Origin: Pseudomonas sp. B20(2017)
GTDB lineage: Bacteria; Pseudomonadota; Gammaproteobacteria; Pseudomonadales; Pseudomonadaceae
Direction of reading: 5' to 3'
Length of the DNA stretch: 64,000 bases
Assembly (NCBI RefSeq): GCF_002113125.1
Contig: NZ_NEJP01000003.1
Location: 62,001-126,000 of the forward strand
A program made the translations under genes and the position numbers. A model generated the notes under the pieces. That model ran no database searches, was not told the DNA's origin, and saw nothing but the letters and a program-made list of their open reading frames with translations. Positions 53,318-62,307 of this stretch are shown here, piece by piece. Within the stretch, counting starts at the first letter, position 1; the number at the start of each line of letters is the position of its first letter.

Positions 53318-54463
53318 TCATTTGAGTCCGACCTTGTACAACGAACCGTCGGACTCATCGGTCAGCACGTACAGGTAACCGTCCGGTCCCTGGCGCACAT
53401 CACGGATCCGCTGTTTCAGCTCACCCAGCAAACGTTCTTCGTGCACCACCTTGTCGCCGTCGAACTGCAAGCGGATCAGTTCCTGCGTCACCAGTGCCCC
53501 GATGAAGACGTTGTGCTGCCAGGGTTTGAAGCGATCGGCATCGTAGAAAGCCATGCCGGTAACGCCCGGGGATTTTTCCCAGACATGGTGCGGCCCTACC
53601 GTGCCTTCGGCGGTCTTACCCTTGGCTTCCGGGATCGGTTGCATGGAGTAGTTGATGCCGTGGGTCGCCAACGGCCAGCCGTAGTTCTTGCCACGTTCGA
53701 TGATGTTCACCTCATCGCCACCGCGAGGTCCGTGCTCGTTTTCCCACAGGGTGCCGGTCCACGGATTGAGCGCAGCGCCTTGGGGATTGCGGTGGCCGTA
53801 GGACCAGATCTCCGGGCGTACGCCGGACTGGCCGACAAAGGGATTGTCATCCGGCACCTTGCCGTCAGGGTAGATCCGCACGACTTTGCCTTGCAGCTTG
53901 TCCAGATCCTGTGCGGTCGGGCGGTCGTTGTTTTCGCCCAAGGTGATGAACAGATAACCGTCCCGGTCGAACACCAGCCGCGAGCCGAAGTGGTTGCCGA
54001 CCGACAGTTTCGGCTCCTGACGGAAGATCACGTTGAAGTCTTTCAGGGCTTTCAGGTCGTCCGACAGACGACCGCGCCCGACGGCCGTGCCGGCGGTGCC
54101 ACCCGCACCGCCGCCCTCGGCGTAGGACAGGTATACAAGGCGATCCTGTTTGAAGTCCGGTGATAGCACCACGTCAAGCAATCCGCCCTGCCCCTTGGCC
54201 CAGACATCCGGCACACCGGTGATCGGAGCGGACAGTTTGCCGTCAGCGCCCACCACACGAAGGTTGCCGGGGCGTTCGGTCACCAGCATGCCCTGACGAT
54301 CCGGCAGGAACGCCAAGGCCCAAGGATGCTCGAGCCCCTGGGTAATCGTTGTGACTTCAAGAGTGCCCTGCTCGCTTTGCAGTTCTTTGGGAGCGGCAGC
54401 GAATGCCGGGGAGCAGATCACAGCGCTGGCACACAGACCGGCCAGTAGAGTTTTACGCAACAT
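53318..54463 (-). CDS. PQQ-dependent aldose sugar dehydrogenase
   Basis: 381 residues from the ATG at 54463, giving a Sec signal (TLLAGLCASAVICSPAFAAA). Six-bladed propeller of the soluble PQQ glucose-dehydrogenase/YliI type: LEHPWALAFLPD, GLLDVVLSPDF, SVGNHFGSRLVFDRDGYLFITLG, EIWSYGHRNPQG, NEHGPRGGDEVN and QRIRDVRQGPDGYLYVLTDE. It oxidises aldoses in the periplasm with PQQ and calcium. Followed in the same direction, 3' to 5', by the gene for a short secreted protein upstream (40 bp apart). Confidence 0.92.
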   Translation of the reverse strand: MLRKTLLAGLCASAVICSPAFAAAPKELQSEQGTLEVTTITQGLEHPWALAFLPDRQGMLVTERPGNLRVVGADGKLSAPITGVPDVWAKGQGGLLDVVLSPDFKQDRLVYLSYAEGGGAGGTAGTAVGRGRLSDDLKALKDFNVIFRQEPKLSVGNHFGSRLVFDRDGYLFITLGENNDRPTAQDLDKLQGKVVRIYPDGKVPDDNPFVGQSGVRPEIWSYGHRNPQGAALNPWTGTLWENEHGPRGGDEVNIIERGKNYGWPLATHGINYSMQPIPEAKGKTAEGTVGPHHVWEKSPGVTGMAFYDADRFKPWQHNVFIGALVTQELIRLQFDGDKVVHEERLLGELKQRIRDVRQGPDGYLYVLTDESDGSLYKVGLK

Positions 54464-54502
54464 GCACGATTCCTTTTGTTCGTTTGAGAGGCTGAATGCC
54501 AT

Positions 54503-54844
54503 TCAACGGTTGCTTCCGCTGTCACGGACGGGGGGATTGAGAATGAAGGTTGGCGGTGTGCTCGGGACGGAGCGCAACGGCTGACCGTTGCCGATACCAC
54601 GGTTTTCCAGAGTGGGTGGACGCGGCACCGGAACGGTGTTCGGCCCACGGATGGCCGGCGCATTGGGTTGTGTGCCCTGCATGCTGTTTGGATTGGCCCG
54701 GCGGATCGGGCTGTTGTAAGGGTTGTTGCTGTTGCCGGTCGGACTTTGCGCCAGCAACGGGAATGAAGACGACATCGGGGAATCGGCGTGAACCAGCCCG
54801 CCACTCAAGGCCAGCAAAGCGATGCCAAACAGAAAACGGTTCAT
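54503..54844 (-). CDS. Small secreted Pro/Asn-rich protein
   Basis: 113 residues from the ATG at 54844 with AGAGAGG. Signal peptide FLFGIALLALSGGLVHADS. The mature part is low-complexity, rich in Pro, Asn, Ser and Arg (NNPYNSPIRRANPNSMQG, VPVPRPPTLENRG), and probably disordered. No family recognised. It lies 39 bp upstream of the sugar dehydrogenase and may share its operon. Confidence 0.7.
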   Translation of the reverse strand: MNRFLFGIALLALSGGLVHADSPMSSSFPLLAQSPTGNSNNPYNSPIRRANPNSMQGTQPNAPAIRGPNTVPVPRPPTLENRGIGNGQPLRSVPSTPPTFILNPPVRDSGSNR

Positions 54845-55020
54845 GGACGGCCTCTCTCGATGCACGTGGGTTGGAGCCTTCGAGTCCACGCTACGCCTAG
54901 GGTTCGGATTTGTTAACCCGTTCCCGATAAACAAGATGTAACACGGCTTGACCGTCAGCAACTTCTGGAAACTTTCACGCGCGACCGCAGGTCACCCGAA
55001 CATCACTCGGAGAACAGCAC

Positions 55021-55881
55021 ATGGCTCGGGCAATCTGGAAAGGCGCAATCAGTTTCGGTCTGGTGCACATCCCCGTGGCGCTGGTGTCGGCAACATCCTC
55101 GCAGGGTGTGGATTTCGACTGGCTCGACAGCCGCAGCATGGACCCGGTCGGCTATAAACGGGTCAACAAGGTGACCGGCAAGGAAGTCACCAAGGAGCAC
55201 ATCGTCAAAGGTGTGCAGTTCGAAAAAGGCCGCTATGTGGTGCTCAGCGAAGAAGAAATCCGTTCGGCGCACCCGGTGTCGACCCAGACCATCGACATTT
55301 TCGCCTTCGTCGACAGCGAGCAGATCCCGTTGCAGAACATCGACACGCCCTATTACCTGGCCCCGGACAAGCGCGGTGGCAAGGTCTACGCCTTGCTGCG
55401 TGAAACCCTGAACAAAACCCAGAAGGTTGCCCTCGCCCGCGTGGTTTTACACACGCGTCAGTATCTGGCGGCGTTGATGCCCCTGGAGTCGGCGCTGGTG
55501 CTGGTGAAGCTGCGCTGGCCGCAGGAAGTGCGCAGCCTTGATGAACTGGCGCTGGGTAGCGAAGTGACCAAGCCGCAGCTTGCCAAGGGTGAACTGGACA
55601 TGGCCAAACGGCTGGTGGAAGACATGACAGCGGACTGGACGCCCGAGGATTACAACGACGAGTTTGAAGACAAGATCATGGCGCTGGTGGACAAGAAGGC
55701 CCATGAAGGCAAGATCGAAGATGTTGAGACCGTTGATGGCGAAGAAGAGCGCAAATCGGCCGATGTTATCGACCTGACCGAATTGCTCAAGCGCAGCCTC
55801 GGCGGGAAAGCCCCGGCGAAACCTGCGAAGAAGACCGCCAGCAAGACCACAGCGGCGAAGAAGACCAAAAAAGCGTCATGA
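55021..55881 (+). CDS. ku: Ku, non-homologous end-joining DNA end-binding protein
   Basis: 286 residues: the bacterial Ku start ARAIWKGAISFGLVHIPVAL, then GYKRVNKVTGKEV, YVVLSEEEI and the ring-forming barrel TPYYLAPDKRGGKVYALLRETL. The C-terminus is a Lys/Ala/Thr tail (KKTASKTTAAKK) like extended DNA-binding Ku tails. It dimerises around DNA ends and recruits LigD, which is not encoded in the window. Followed by a shared hairpin terminator. Confidence 0.95.
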   Translation: MARAIWKGAISFGLVHIPVALVSATSSQGVDFDWLDSRSMDPVGYKRVNKVTGKEVTKEHIVKGVQFEKGRYVVLSEEEIRSAHPVSTQTIDIFAFVDSEQIPLQNIDTPYYLAPDKRGGKVYALLRETLNKTQKVALARVVLHTRQYLAALMPLESALVLVKLRWPQEVRSLDELALGSEVTKPQLAKGELDMAKRLVEDMTADWTPEDYNDEFEDKIMALVDKKAHEGKIEDVETVDGEEERKSADVIDLTELLKRSLGGKAPAKPAKKTASKTTAAKKTKKAS

Positions 55882-55888
55882 AAATGAA

Positions 55889-55920
55889 ATCGGGCGACTG
55901 TCTTTCAACAGTCGCCCGAT
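55889..55920. terminator. Bidirectional hairpin between ku and lpxO
   Basis: ATCGGGCGACTGT (55889-55901) / ACAGTCGCCCGAT (55908-55920), 13-bp perfect arms and a 6-nt loop. On the minus strand TTTCATTTTC follows, serving lpxO; on the plus strand the T content after it is low. Confidence 0.8.
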
Positions 55921-55923
55921 TCA

Positions 55924-56835
55924 TCAGATCAGAATGAAGATCGCCAGCAGACCGCCGAAGATCGCCCACTTTTCCATGTAGTAGAGTTTGCGATTGCGCT
56001 TTTTCAGCTCTTTGCCGCGCAGGCGAATCTTGTAGATTTTGGTAAACAAGCGGTTGATGCCACCGGTGCGGTCACCTGCGTCGTTCGGTGCACCGGCCGC
56101 CGACATCACGGTACGGCTAAACCAACCGTTGAATGCCGCTGCCCAGCGATACTTCATCGGACGCTCGACGTCACAGAACAGGATGATTCGGTTCTGATCG
56201 GTGGTGTTTTCTGCGTAATGAATGAAGGTCTCGTCGAACATCACGGCTTCGCCATCACGCCAGTGATAGTTCTCGCCATCGACGTTGATATAGCAACCGG
56301 CATCGTTCGGCGTTTCCAGACCCAGGTGATATCGGTAGGAGCCGGCATACGGATCGCGGTGACGCACCAGTTTCGAGCCCGGCGGCAGCTCGGCGAACAT
56401 CGCAGCCTTGATCGAGCCGATGCTCTGCACCAGTTCAGTGGTGCGTGGGCACAGTTGCAGCGCCGACGGGTGGCTGTCGCCGTACCACTTCAGGTAAAAA
56501 CGCTTCCAGCCGGTCTTGAAGAACGAGTTGAAACCGACGTCGTCGTACTGATTCGAGCGCTTGATTTCGCCGGCGCGCAGCAGGTTGCGGCCTTCTTCGC
56601 GGATTTCTTCCCAGTGCGTCTGCAACGGACTCAGATCCGGGAAGTCCTTCGGATCCAGGTAAGGCGTGTTGGGTTTCTTCGAGAATAGATAGAGGAAGCA
56701 GTTGATCGGCGCCAGAAACGTCGAGTGATCGCTCAGTTGACGACCGAGTTTGTGGCGTACGCGACCGCGCAGGTGAACGTATGCAATGGAAATGACATAT
56801 ACAGCGGCAATGATGAGTTTCACGGAAATCGTCAC
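55924..56835 (-). CDS. lpxO: LpxO-type lipid A hydroxylase
   Basis: 303 residues from a GTG at 56835. An N-terminal membrane helix and a C-terminal one (WAIFGGLLAIFILI) flank the Fe(II)/2-oxoglutarate domain: KLVRHRDPYAGSYRYHLGL (His-x-Asp) and MFDETFIHYAENTT (second His), with the 2-oxoglutarate Arg in QNRIILFCD. Aspartyl/asparaginyl hydroxylase fold. It adds a 2-hydroxyl to the secondary acyl chain of lipid A at the inner membrane. Confidence 0.92.
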   Translation of the reverse strand: MTISVKLIIAAVYVISIAYVHLRGRVRHKLGRQLSDHSTFLAPINCFLYLFSKKPNTPYLDPKDFPDLSPLQTHWEEIREEGRNLLRAGEIKRSNQYDDVGFNSFFKTGWKRFYLKWYGDSHPSALQLCPRTTELVQSIGSIKAAMFAELPPGSKLVRHRDPYAGSYRYHLGLETPNDAGCYINVDGENYHWRDGEAVMFDETFIHYAENTTDQNRIILFCDVERPMKYRWAAAFNGWFSRTVMSAAGAPNDAGDRTGGINRLFTKIYKIRLRGKELKKRNRKLYYMEKWAIFGGLLAIFILI

Positions 56836-57212
56836 ACGTCAGAAGTGAACAAACTGCGCGCCTTTAGGGCTGTGGCCCAAGGTCTGTGGCAGTGGTCTGA
56901 TATCAAAAAGCGTCCCGGTGGCGCATCCTTGAGCCCATGCCGTACAAGGCATTGAGTGAATGGATGGCATTTTAGCCACAGTTTGTAACCAATAGTGAAC
57001 CTTCATCTGTGAAAAACTGTCCCGCGATTGCGCCAATCGGCAATCCGGGTGTCACTGCCCTATCGTTTAAAGAGCCAGACCAGTACAATCGCCGCCAAAC
57101 TTTACGCGCCCCCTTGGTTGATGACGGGAATTGCCCCGCCTCAGCGCACTTTGACTCGGGCCAAGCGCTCCAGCCGCACCTCGCTTCTCAGAATGCTTCG
57201 CAGGAAAAACCT
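56836..57212. promoter_or_regulatory. Spacer between lpxO and ybiT, probable ybiT promoter
   Basis: 377 bp without a gene; the frame upstream of ybiT is open but lacks family sequence. TACAAT at 57084-57089 is a fair -10, with no clear -35, and would give a leader of about 115 nt. No hairpin terminator or repeat was seen. Confidence 0.35.
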
Positions 57213-58799
57213 TTGATTTCTACAGCTAACATCACCATGCAGTTCGGCGCCAAGCCGCTGTTCGAAAACGTTTCGGTCAAGTTCAACAACGGCAACCGTT
57301 ATGGCCTGATCGGCGCCAACGGTTGCGGCAAGTCGACCTTCATGAAGATCCTCGGCGGTGACCTCGAGCCGTCCGGCGGCCAGGTCATGCTGGAGCCGAA
57401 TGTACGCTTGGGTAAATTGCGCCAGGATCAGTTCGCCTACGAAGAATTCACCGTGATCGATACCGTGATCATGGGCCACGAAGAGCTGTGGAAGGTCAAG
57501 GCCGAGCGCGATCGCATCTACTCGCTGCCGGAAATGAGCGAAGAAGACGGCATGGCCGTGGCCGAGCTGGAAACCGAGTTCGCCGAGATGGACGGTTACA
57601 CCGCCGAATCCCGCGCCGGTGAACTGCTGCTGGGTCTGGGCATTCCGCTGGAACAGCATTTCGGCCCGATGACCGAAGTTGCGCCGGGCTGGAAACTGCG
57701 TGTTCTGTTGGCTCAGGCACTGTTCTCCGATCCGGAAGTGCTGCTGCTCGACGAACCGACCAACCACCTGGACATCAACACCATCCGCTGGCTGGAAACG
57801 ATTCTGACGGCGCGTAACAGCACCATGATCATCATTTCCCACGACCGTCACTTCCTGAACAGCGTCTGCACCCACATGGCCGACCTGGACTACGGTGAGT
57901 TGCGCCTGTTCCCGGGCAACTACGACGAGTACATGACCGCGGCGACCCAGTCCCGCGAGCAACTGCTGTCGGACAACGCCAAGAAGAAAGCCCAGATTGC
58001 CGAACTGCAAACGTTCGTCAGCCGCTTCTCGGCCAACGCCTCGAAAGCCAAGCAGGCCACTTCCCGCGCCAAGCAGATCGACAAGATCCAGCTGGCCGAG
58101 GTCAAGCCATCGAGCCGCGTGAGCCCGTTCATCCGCTTCGAACAGACCAAGAAGCTGCACCGTCAGGCCGTGACCATCGAGCAGATGTCCAAGGGCTTCG
58201 ACGGCAAGACCCTGTTCAAGAACTTCAGCTTCACTGTTGAAGCCGGCGAGCGCGTCGCGATCATCGGTCCGAACGGTATCGGCAAGACCACCCTGCTGCG
58301 CACGCTGATGGGCGAACTGACCCCGGACGCAGGTTCGGTGAAGTGGACCGAAAGCGCGGAGCTGGGCTACTACGCTCAGGATCACGCTCACGACTTCGAA
58401 GACGACGTCAGCCTGTTCGACTGGATGGGTCAGTGGACTCAGGGCGAGCAAGTGATCCGTGGCACCCTCGGTCGCATGCTGTTCTCCAACGACGAGATCC
58501 TCAAGTCGGTGAAGGTGATTTCCGGTGGTGAACAAGGTCGCATGCTGTTCGGCAAGCTGATCCTGCAAAAGCCGAACGTACTGGTGATGGACGAACCGAC
58601 CAACCACCTGGACATGGAATCGATCGAGGCGCTGAACCTGGCGCTGGAAAACTATCCGGGCACGCTGATTTTCGTCAGCCACGACCGTGAGTTCGTATCG
58701 TCCCTGGCCACGCGCATTATCGAGCTGAGCCCGAACGGCGTGACCGACTTCAGCGGCACCTACGACGATTACCTGCGCAGCCAAGGCGTGGTGTTCTGA
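57213..58799 (+). CDS. ybiT: ABC-F family ATPase, YbiT-type
   Basis: 528 residues from a TTG at 57213 with AGGA seven nt upstream, giving [20 protein letters not shown]; the frame upstream to 57009 has no family match. Two ABC domains: Walker [10 protein letters not shown] and GPNGIGKTT, Walker [13 protein letters not shown] and [12 protein letters not shown], and the second signature [10 protein letters not shown]. The arm/linker is Lys/Arg-rich ([16 protein letters not shown]). It agrees closely with remembered E. coli YbiT. ABC-F proteins act on the ribosome E site; no membrane domain. Confidence 0.93.
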   Translation: MISTANITMQFGAKPLFENVSVKFNNGNRYGLIGANGCGKSTFMKILGGDLEPSGGQVMLEPNVRLGKLRQDQFAYEEFTVIDTVIMGHEELWKVKAERDRIYSLPEMSEEDGMAVAELETEFAEMDGYTAESRAGELLLGLGIPLEQHFGPMTEVAPGWKLRVLLAQALFSDPEVLLLDEPTNHLDINTIRWLETILTARNSTMIIISHDRHFLNSVCTHMADLDYGELRLFPGNYDEYMTAATQSREQLLSDNAKKKAQIAELQTFVSRFSANASKAKQATSRAKQIDKIQLAEVKPSSRVSPFIRFEQTKKLHRQAVTIEQMSKGFDGKTLFKNFSFTVEAGERVAIIGPNGIGKTTLLRTLMGELTPDAGSVKWTESAELGYYAQDHAHDFEDDVSLFDWMGQWTQGEQVIRGTLGRMLFSNDEILKSVKVISGGEQGRMLFGKLILQKPNVLVMDEPTNHLDMESIEALNLALENYPGTLIFVSHDREFVSSLATRIIELSPNGVTDFSGTYDDYLRSQGVVF

Positions 58800-58820
58800 G
58801 TCGAAACGAGCGGTAAACAG

Positions 58821-58851
58821 AAAGCCCTGTCCTTGTGACGGGGCTTTTTTT
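58821..58851 (+). terminator. Rho-independent terminator after ybiT
   Basis: AAAGCCCTGTC...GACGGGGCTTTTTTTTT: stem AAGCCC/GGGCTT extended by TGTC/GACG with one G-T pair, then a run of nine T. Confidence 0.85.
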
Positions 58852-58856
58852 TTCTC

Positions 58857-58992
58857 ATTCCCACGCTCTCTGCGTGCTGATCGTTCCCACGCTCTGCGTG
58901 GGAACGCCTCAAGGGACGCTCCGCGTTCCAGCTCTGGAAGGGACGCGGAGCGTCCCGGGCTGCATTCCCACGCGGAGCGTGGGAACGATCAA
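58857..58992. repeat. Inverted pair of double-hairpin repeats, with a partial third
   Basis: A partial copy (TTCCCACGCTCTCTGCGTG), a forward copy GATCGTTCCCACGCTCTGCG (58879) to ~58929, and an inverted copy (GGGACGCGGAGCGTCCCGGG to CGTGGGAACGATC, ~58940-58992). Same element as at 33091. The forward and inverted copies can fold over 45 bp. Sits between ybiT and the MFS gene. Confidence 0.85.
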
Positions 58993-58994
58993 CA

Positions 58995-59026
58995 TGGAAA
59001 CGTGGAAACGTGGAAACGTGGAAACG
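58995..59026. repeat. Four tandem copies of TGGAAACG
   Basis: Perfect 8-bp unit repeated four times without interruption, directly after the inverted repeats and 79 bp before the MFS start. Copy number may vary by slippage. Confidence 0.95.
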
Positions 59027-59104
59027 ATAGTTAGCCTGCTTTCTTTTATTTCACCGCCAAGCCATGATGCGAACTCTCCCACCGCCGCCCGCGAACGAGT
59101 CCTC

Positions 59105-60292
59105 ATGTCTGCGCAGCAAAAGCCTCCGCAAAGCTCCATGGCGATCACCCTGCAGATCGTCTCCATCGTGTTCTATACCTTTATCGCGTTCCTCTGCATC
59201 GGCCTGCCGATTGCGGTATTACCCGGCTACGTGCACGAGCAACTGGGTTTCAGTGCAGTGATCGCGGGGCTGGTGATCGGTTCGCAATACCTGGCCACTC
59301 TGCTCAGCCGGCCAATGGCCGGGCGCATGTCGGACACCGTCGGCACCAAGCGGGCGATTGTGTATGGCTTGTCAGGGATTGTGCTCAGCGGTGTGCTGAC
59401 GCTGATTTCGACGCTGCTGCAGAGCTTGCCGTTGTTGAGCCTGTCGATCCTGATCGTCGGTCGCCTGCTGCTGGGGATCGCCCAGGGTCTGATCGGCGTC
59501 GGCACCATCAGTTGGTGCATGGGTCAAGTCGGCGTCGAACACACCGCGCGCTCGATTTCCTGGAACGGTATCGCGTCTTACGGTGCGATTGCCATCGGCG
59601 CGCCGCTGGGTGTGGTGATGGTCGCCGATTACGGGTTCGAGAGCCTTGGGGTTGCGTTGTCGCTGCTCTCGGCCGGCGCACTGCTGTTGATCCGCAACAA
59701 GCCGTCGGTGCCGGTGGTGCGCGGTGAACGGCTGCCGTTCTGGGCGGTGTTCGGGCGGATTGCACCGTTCGGCGCCAGTCTGAGTCTCGCGTCGATTGGC
59801 TACGGCACGCTGACCACCTTCATTACTCTGTATTACCTCAATCGCGGCTGGACCGGCGCAGCGTACTGCCTGACCGTGTTCGGCGTGTGTTTCATTCTGT
59901 CGCGGCTGCTATTCATTTCGGCCATCGGGCGTTTCGGTGGATTCACCTCGGCGATTGCCTGCATGACCATCGAAACCGTCGGGCTGGTGATGCTGTGGCT
60001 GGCGCCCTCGACCGCGTATGCCTTGATTGGCGCCGGTCTGGCCGGGTTTGGGTTGTCGCTGGTGTACCCGGCGCTGGGCGTCGAGGCGATCAAGCAAGTG
60101 CCCAACTCCAGTCGCGGCGCCGGGCTGAGTGCTTATGCGGTGTTTTTCGATCTGGCGCTGGCGATTGCCGGGCCGTTGATGGGCGCGGTGGCGCTGAATC
60201 TGGGCTATTCGTGGATTTTCTTCAGTGCGGCCGTGCTGTCCGTGACCGGACTGGGATTGACCCTGTTGCTCAAGCGCCGGGCCATGGCGTAA
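59105..60292 (+). CDS. MFS transporter, YfcJ/YhhS-like
   Basis: 395 residues from the ATG at 59105, the first start after the repeats; the open frame back to 58835 is made of repeat DNA. Twelve hydrophobic segments; the loop-2 motif reads GSQYLATLLSRPMAGRMSDTVGTKR, close to the MFS GxxxDrxGRR rule, and there is a second half with AGFGLSLVYPALGVEAI. Two-fold internal symmetry. YhhS/YfcJ relatives export arabinose or other small compounds; the substrate here is unknown. Confidence 0.88.
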   Translation: MSAQQKPPQSSMAITLQIVSIVFYTFIAFLCIGLPIAVLPGYVHEQLGFSAVIAGLVIGSQYLATLLSRPMAGRMSDTVGTKRAIVYGLSGIVLSGVLTLISTLLQSLPLLSLSILIVGRLLLGIAQGLIGVGTISWCMGQVGVEHTARSISWNGIASYGAIAIGAPLGVVMVADYGFESLGVALSLLSAGALLLIRNKPSVPVVRGERLPFWAVFGRIAPFGASLSLASIGYGTLTTFITLYYLNRGWTGAAYCLTVFGVCFILSRLLFISAIGRFGGFTSAIACMTIETVGLVMLWLAPSTAYALIGAGLAGFGLSLVYPALGVEAIKQVPNSSRGAGLSAYAVFFDLALAIAGPLMGAVALNLGYSWIFFSAAVLSVTGLGLTLLLKRRAMA

Positions 60293-60296
60293 ACGC

Positions 60297-61334
60297 TCAC
60301 TGATCCGCCGTCTGCATCCCCGCGCGAGTCGGCCTGCCCAAGGCATGGGAGAAGAACCGCCCGGCCTCGGAAATCAGGTTGCGGTGGATGTCTTCGCGGT
60401 CGACGCCATCGGCATCGGTGCACAGCGCCGGCATGGCGAGGATCTGCTCTTCGGTGCACGGCGCCATGAACACAAAGTGCCCTGCCCCAGCCAGCAGTTT
60501 GAAGTCCGGCGCGGTCGGCAGCTTACGCGCCAGGGCAGCGGCGTTTTTATCGAAGGCCACCAGCTTGTCGCCGTCGCCGCTGTAGAGCAGCACCGGCACA
60601 TGCACATCGGCCAGGGTGTGACGACCAAACTTGAGACTCAGCGGCGCCATCAGCAACAAGGCATGCACACGCGGATCTGCCACCGGCTGCAAGTCGTCAC
60701 GGTCGACAATCAGCTCACCTTGAGTGTTGCAGGCATCGCGGTCGTTCGGGCGCTCCTGGCAGTAACGGCGCAGACGATCCAGATCAGGCTGTGCACCGGA
60801 CAGAATCAACGCCGTTTCGCCGCCTGCCGAATAGCCGATCACGCCAACCTGTTCGGCGTTGACATATGGCGCGAGCATGCGATCGCCCAGCGTCGCGGTG
60901 ATGGCTTCGGAAATCTGGATCGGCCGTCCGTAGAGGTTGCTCAATGTACCGAGGCGACTGTGATCTTTGGAATTGTCGCCCGGATGAATCACCGCCACCA
61001 CCACAAAGCCCTTGCGCGCCAAGGACGTCGCCAGATCGTGGAGGGCCAGTGGCGTGCCGGTGTTGCCGTGGGAGAGCATGAGCATCGGGAAACGGCCAAT
61101 GGCGACTTTGGTGTCTTCGCCGGCCTCGACCGAATAGCCTTCGAGCAGGCTCATGTGTTCTCGGTCGCTGGAGGGGTAGAACGCGATGGCGCGCATCGGT
61201 TGCAGATCCAGTGGATCGAGGAACGTCATCTCGTGATAGCCGACGCTCCAGCGCGGGTGTTGCCCAGGCGCAGCGTGCACTGAAGTCAGGCTGCCGAGCA
61301 GGCAAATCAGTAACGCTGCACAAAGACGCATCAT
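60297..61334 (-). CDS. Secreted alpha/beta hydrolase, dienelactone-hydrolase-like
   Basis: 345 residues from the ATG at 61334 with a signal peptide (MMRLCAALLICLLGSLTSVHA). The oxyanion region is FPMLMLSHGNTGT, nucleophile Ser in GVIGYSAGGETAL, Asp in VPVLLYSGDGDKL and His in AGAGHFVFMAPC. It resembles predicted periplasmic dienelactone hydrolases or platelet-activating-factor-acetylhydrolase-like esterases. Convergent with the MFS gene, 4 bp between stops. Confidence 0.85.
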   Translation of the reverse strand: MMRLCAALLICLLGSLTSVHAAPGQHPRWSVGYHEMTFLDPLDLQPMRAIAFYPSSDREHMSLLEGYSVEAGEDTKVAIGRFPMLMLSHGNTGTPLALHDLATSLARKGFVVVAVIHPGDNSKDHSRLGTLSNLYGRPIQISEAITATLGDRMLAPYVNAEQVGVIGYSAGGETALILSGAQPDLDRLRRYCQERPNDRDACNTQGELIVDRDDLQPVADPRVHALLLMAPLSLKFGRHTLADVHVPVLLYSGDGDKLVAFDKNAAALARKLPTAPDFKLLAGAGHFVFMAPCTEEQILAMPALCTDADGVDREDIHRNLISEAGRFFSHALGRPTRAGMQTADQ

Positions 61335-61483
61335 GGGATGCCCCACCCTGTTGTTACTCAATCGAAAGATCCGTTGTGTTCGACGCCCGAAACTCCGTGG
61401 TTCGGTGATCCGGCGCGGCGTTGCACTCAGACGTTGATCATCAGACTGCATAACCCGGGCCAGATTATGTAACAGTCAGAAAC

Positions 61484-61533
61484 AAAAAACTCCGTATCTG
61501 GCCCTTGCAGAACCAGAATACAGAGTTTTTTTT
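61484..61533. terminator. Terminator downstream of azoR
   Basis: AAAAAACTC-C-GTAT...ATAC-A-GAGTTTTTTTT with stem ACTC.GTAT.TGG / CCA.ATAC.GAGT, flanked by A and T runs, so it works on either strand. It lies between azoR and the upstream region of the hydrolase gene. Confidence 0.8.
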
Positions 61534-61569
61534 CGATTGCCTGAACAGGAGCTGTTCTTTACGCAAGCC

Positions 61570-62181
61570 TTACGCGGCGGCGAACAGTTGCTCGCTGATC
61601 TTGGTGTGGGCTGCGCTCATGGCGTTGTTGCGAACCTCTTCACCGTAAGCCAGACCTTCGGCGCGGACGATTTCGATGTCGGTGATGCCGAGGAAACCGA
61701 AGACCAGTTTCAGGTATTCCTCGTGAGCTACGCCCGAGGCCTGACCGGCATGAATGCCACCGGCGGTGGAAACGATCACCACTTTCTTGCCACCGCACAG
61801 GCCTTCGGGGCCGGCTTCGGTGTAACGGAAAGTCTGGCCGGCGACAGCGATGCGGTCGATCCAGGCCTTCAGTTGAGTCGGAACGGTGAAGTTGTACATC
61901 GGCGCGGCGACAACGATGGCGTCGGCAGCGATGAACTCGGCCAGGGTGGTGGCGCTCAGTTCGGCTTCGTGCTGTTGGGCGGCGTTGCGCAGTTCAGCGG
62001 TGGTGCCGGCGGCCACCAGGGTGGTCGACGAGAAATGGCTGATGGCGTCGGCGGCCAGGTCGCGGTAGGTCACGACAGCGTTTGGCTCGGCGGCTTGCCA
62101 GGCTTTGGTGACCTGACTGCTCAACTGACGGGAAGCGGAGTTGTCGCCCAGAATGCTCGAATCGATGTGCAGCAGTTTCAT
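61570..62181 (-). CDS. azoR: FMN-dependent NADH-azoreductase
   Basis: 203 residues, flavodoxin-like: [20 protein letters not shown] (FMN phosphate loop), [20 protein letters not shown] and STAGGIHAG. AzoR-type quinone/azo reductase using NADH, cytosolic dimer by family knowledge, and protective against quinone stress. Divergent from the LysR gene across 126 bp, the usual arrangement for a LysR-controlled target. Confidence 0.94.
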   Translation of the reverse strand: MKLLHIDSSILGDNSASRQLSSQVTKAWQAAEPNAVVTYRDLAADAISHFSSTTLVAAGTTAELRNAAQQHEAELSATTLAEFIAADAIVVAAPMYNFTVPTQLKAWIDRIAVAGQTFRYTEAGPEGLCGGKKVVIVSTAGGIHAGQASGVAHEEYLKLVFGFLGITDIEIVRAEGLAYGEEVRNNAMSAAHTKISEQLFAAA

Positions 62182-62307
62182 GTGGAATCTCCTGGAATGA
62201 ATCGCCGGTGGCGACGGAATGGAGACAATCCTACCGACGAAACCAATAGCTGATTAGACGGCAACAATGCGATAGTTCGTCCCACTGATAGAACAGTTGG
62301 ACTTCCC

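Noticed and set aside
58835..59104. N-terminal extension of the MFS protein through the repeats
   Set aside because: The added 90 residues are translated repeat DNA; the ATG at 59105 directly precedes the transporter's first helix.
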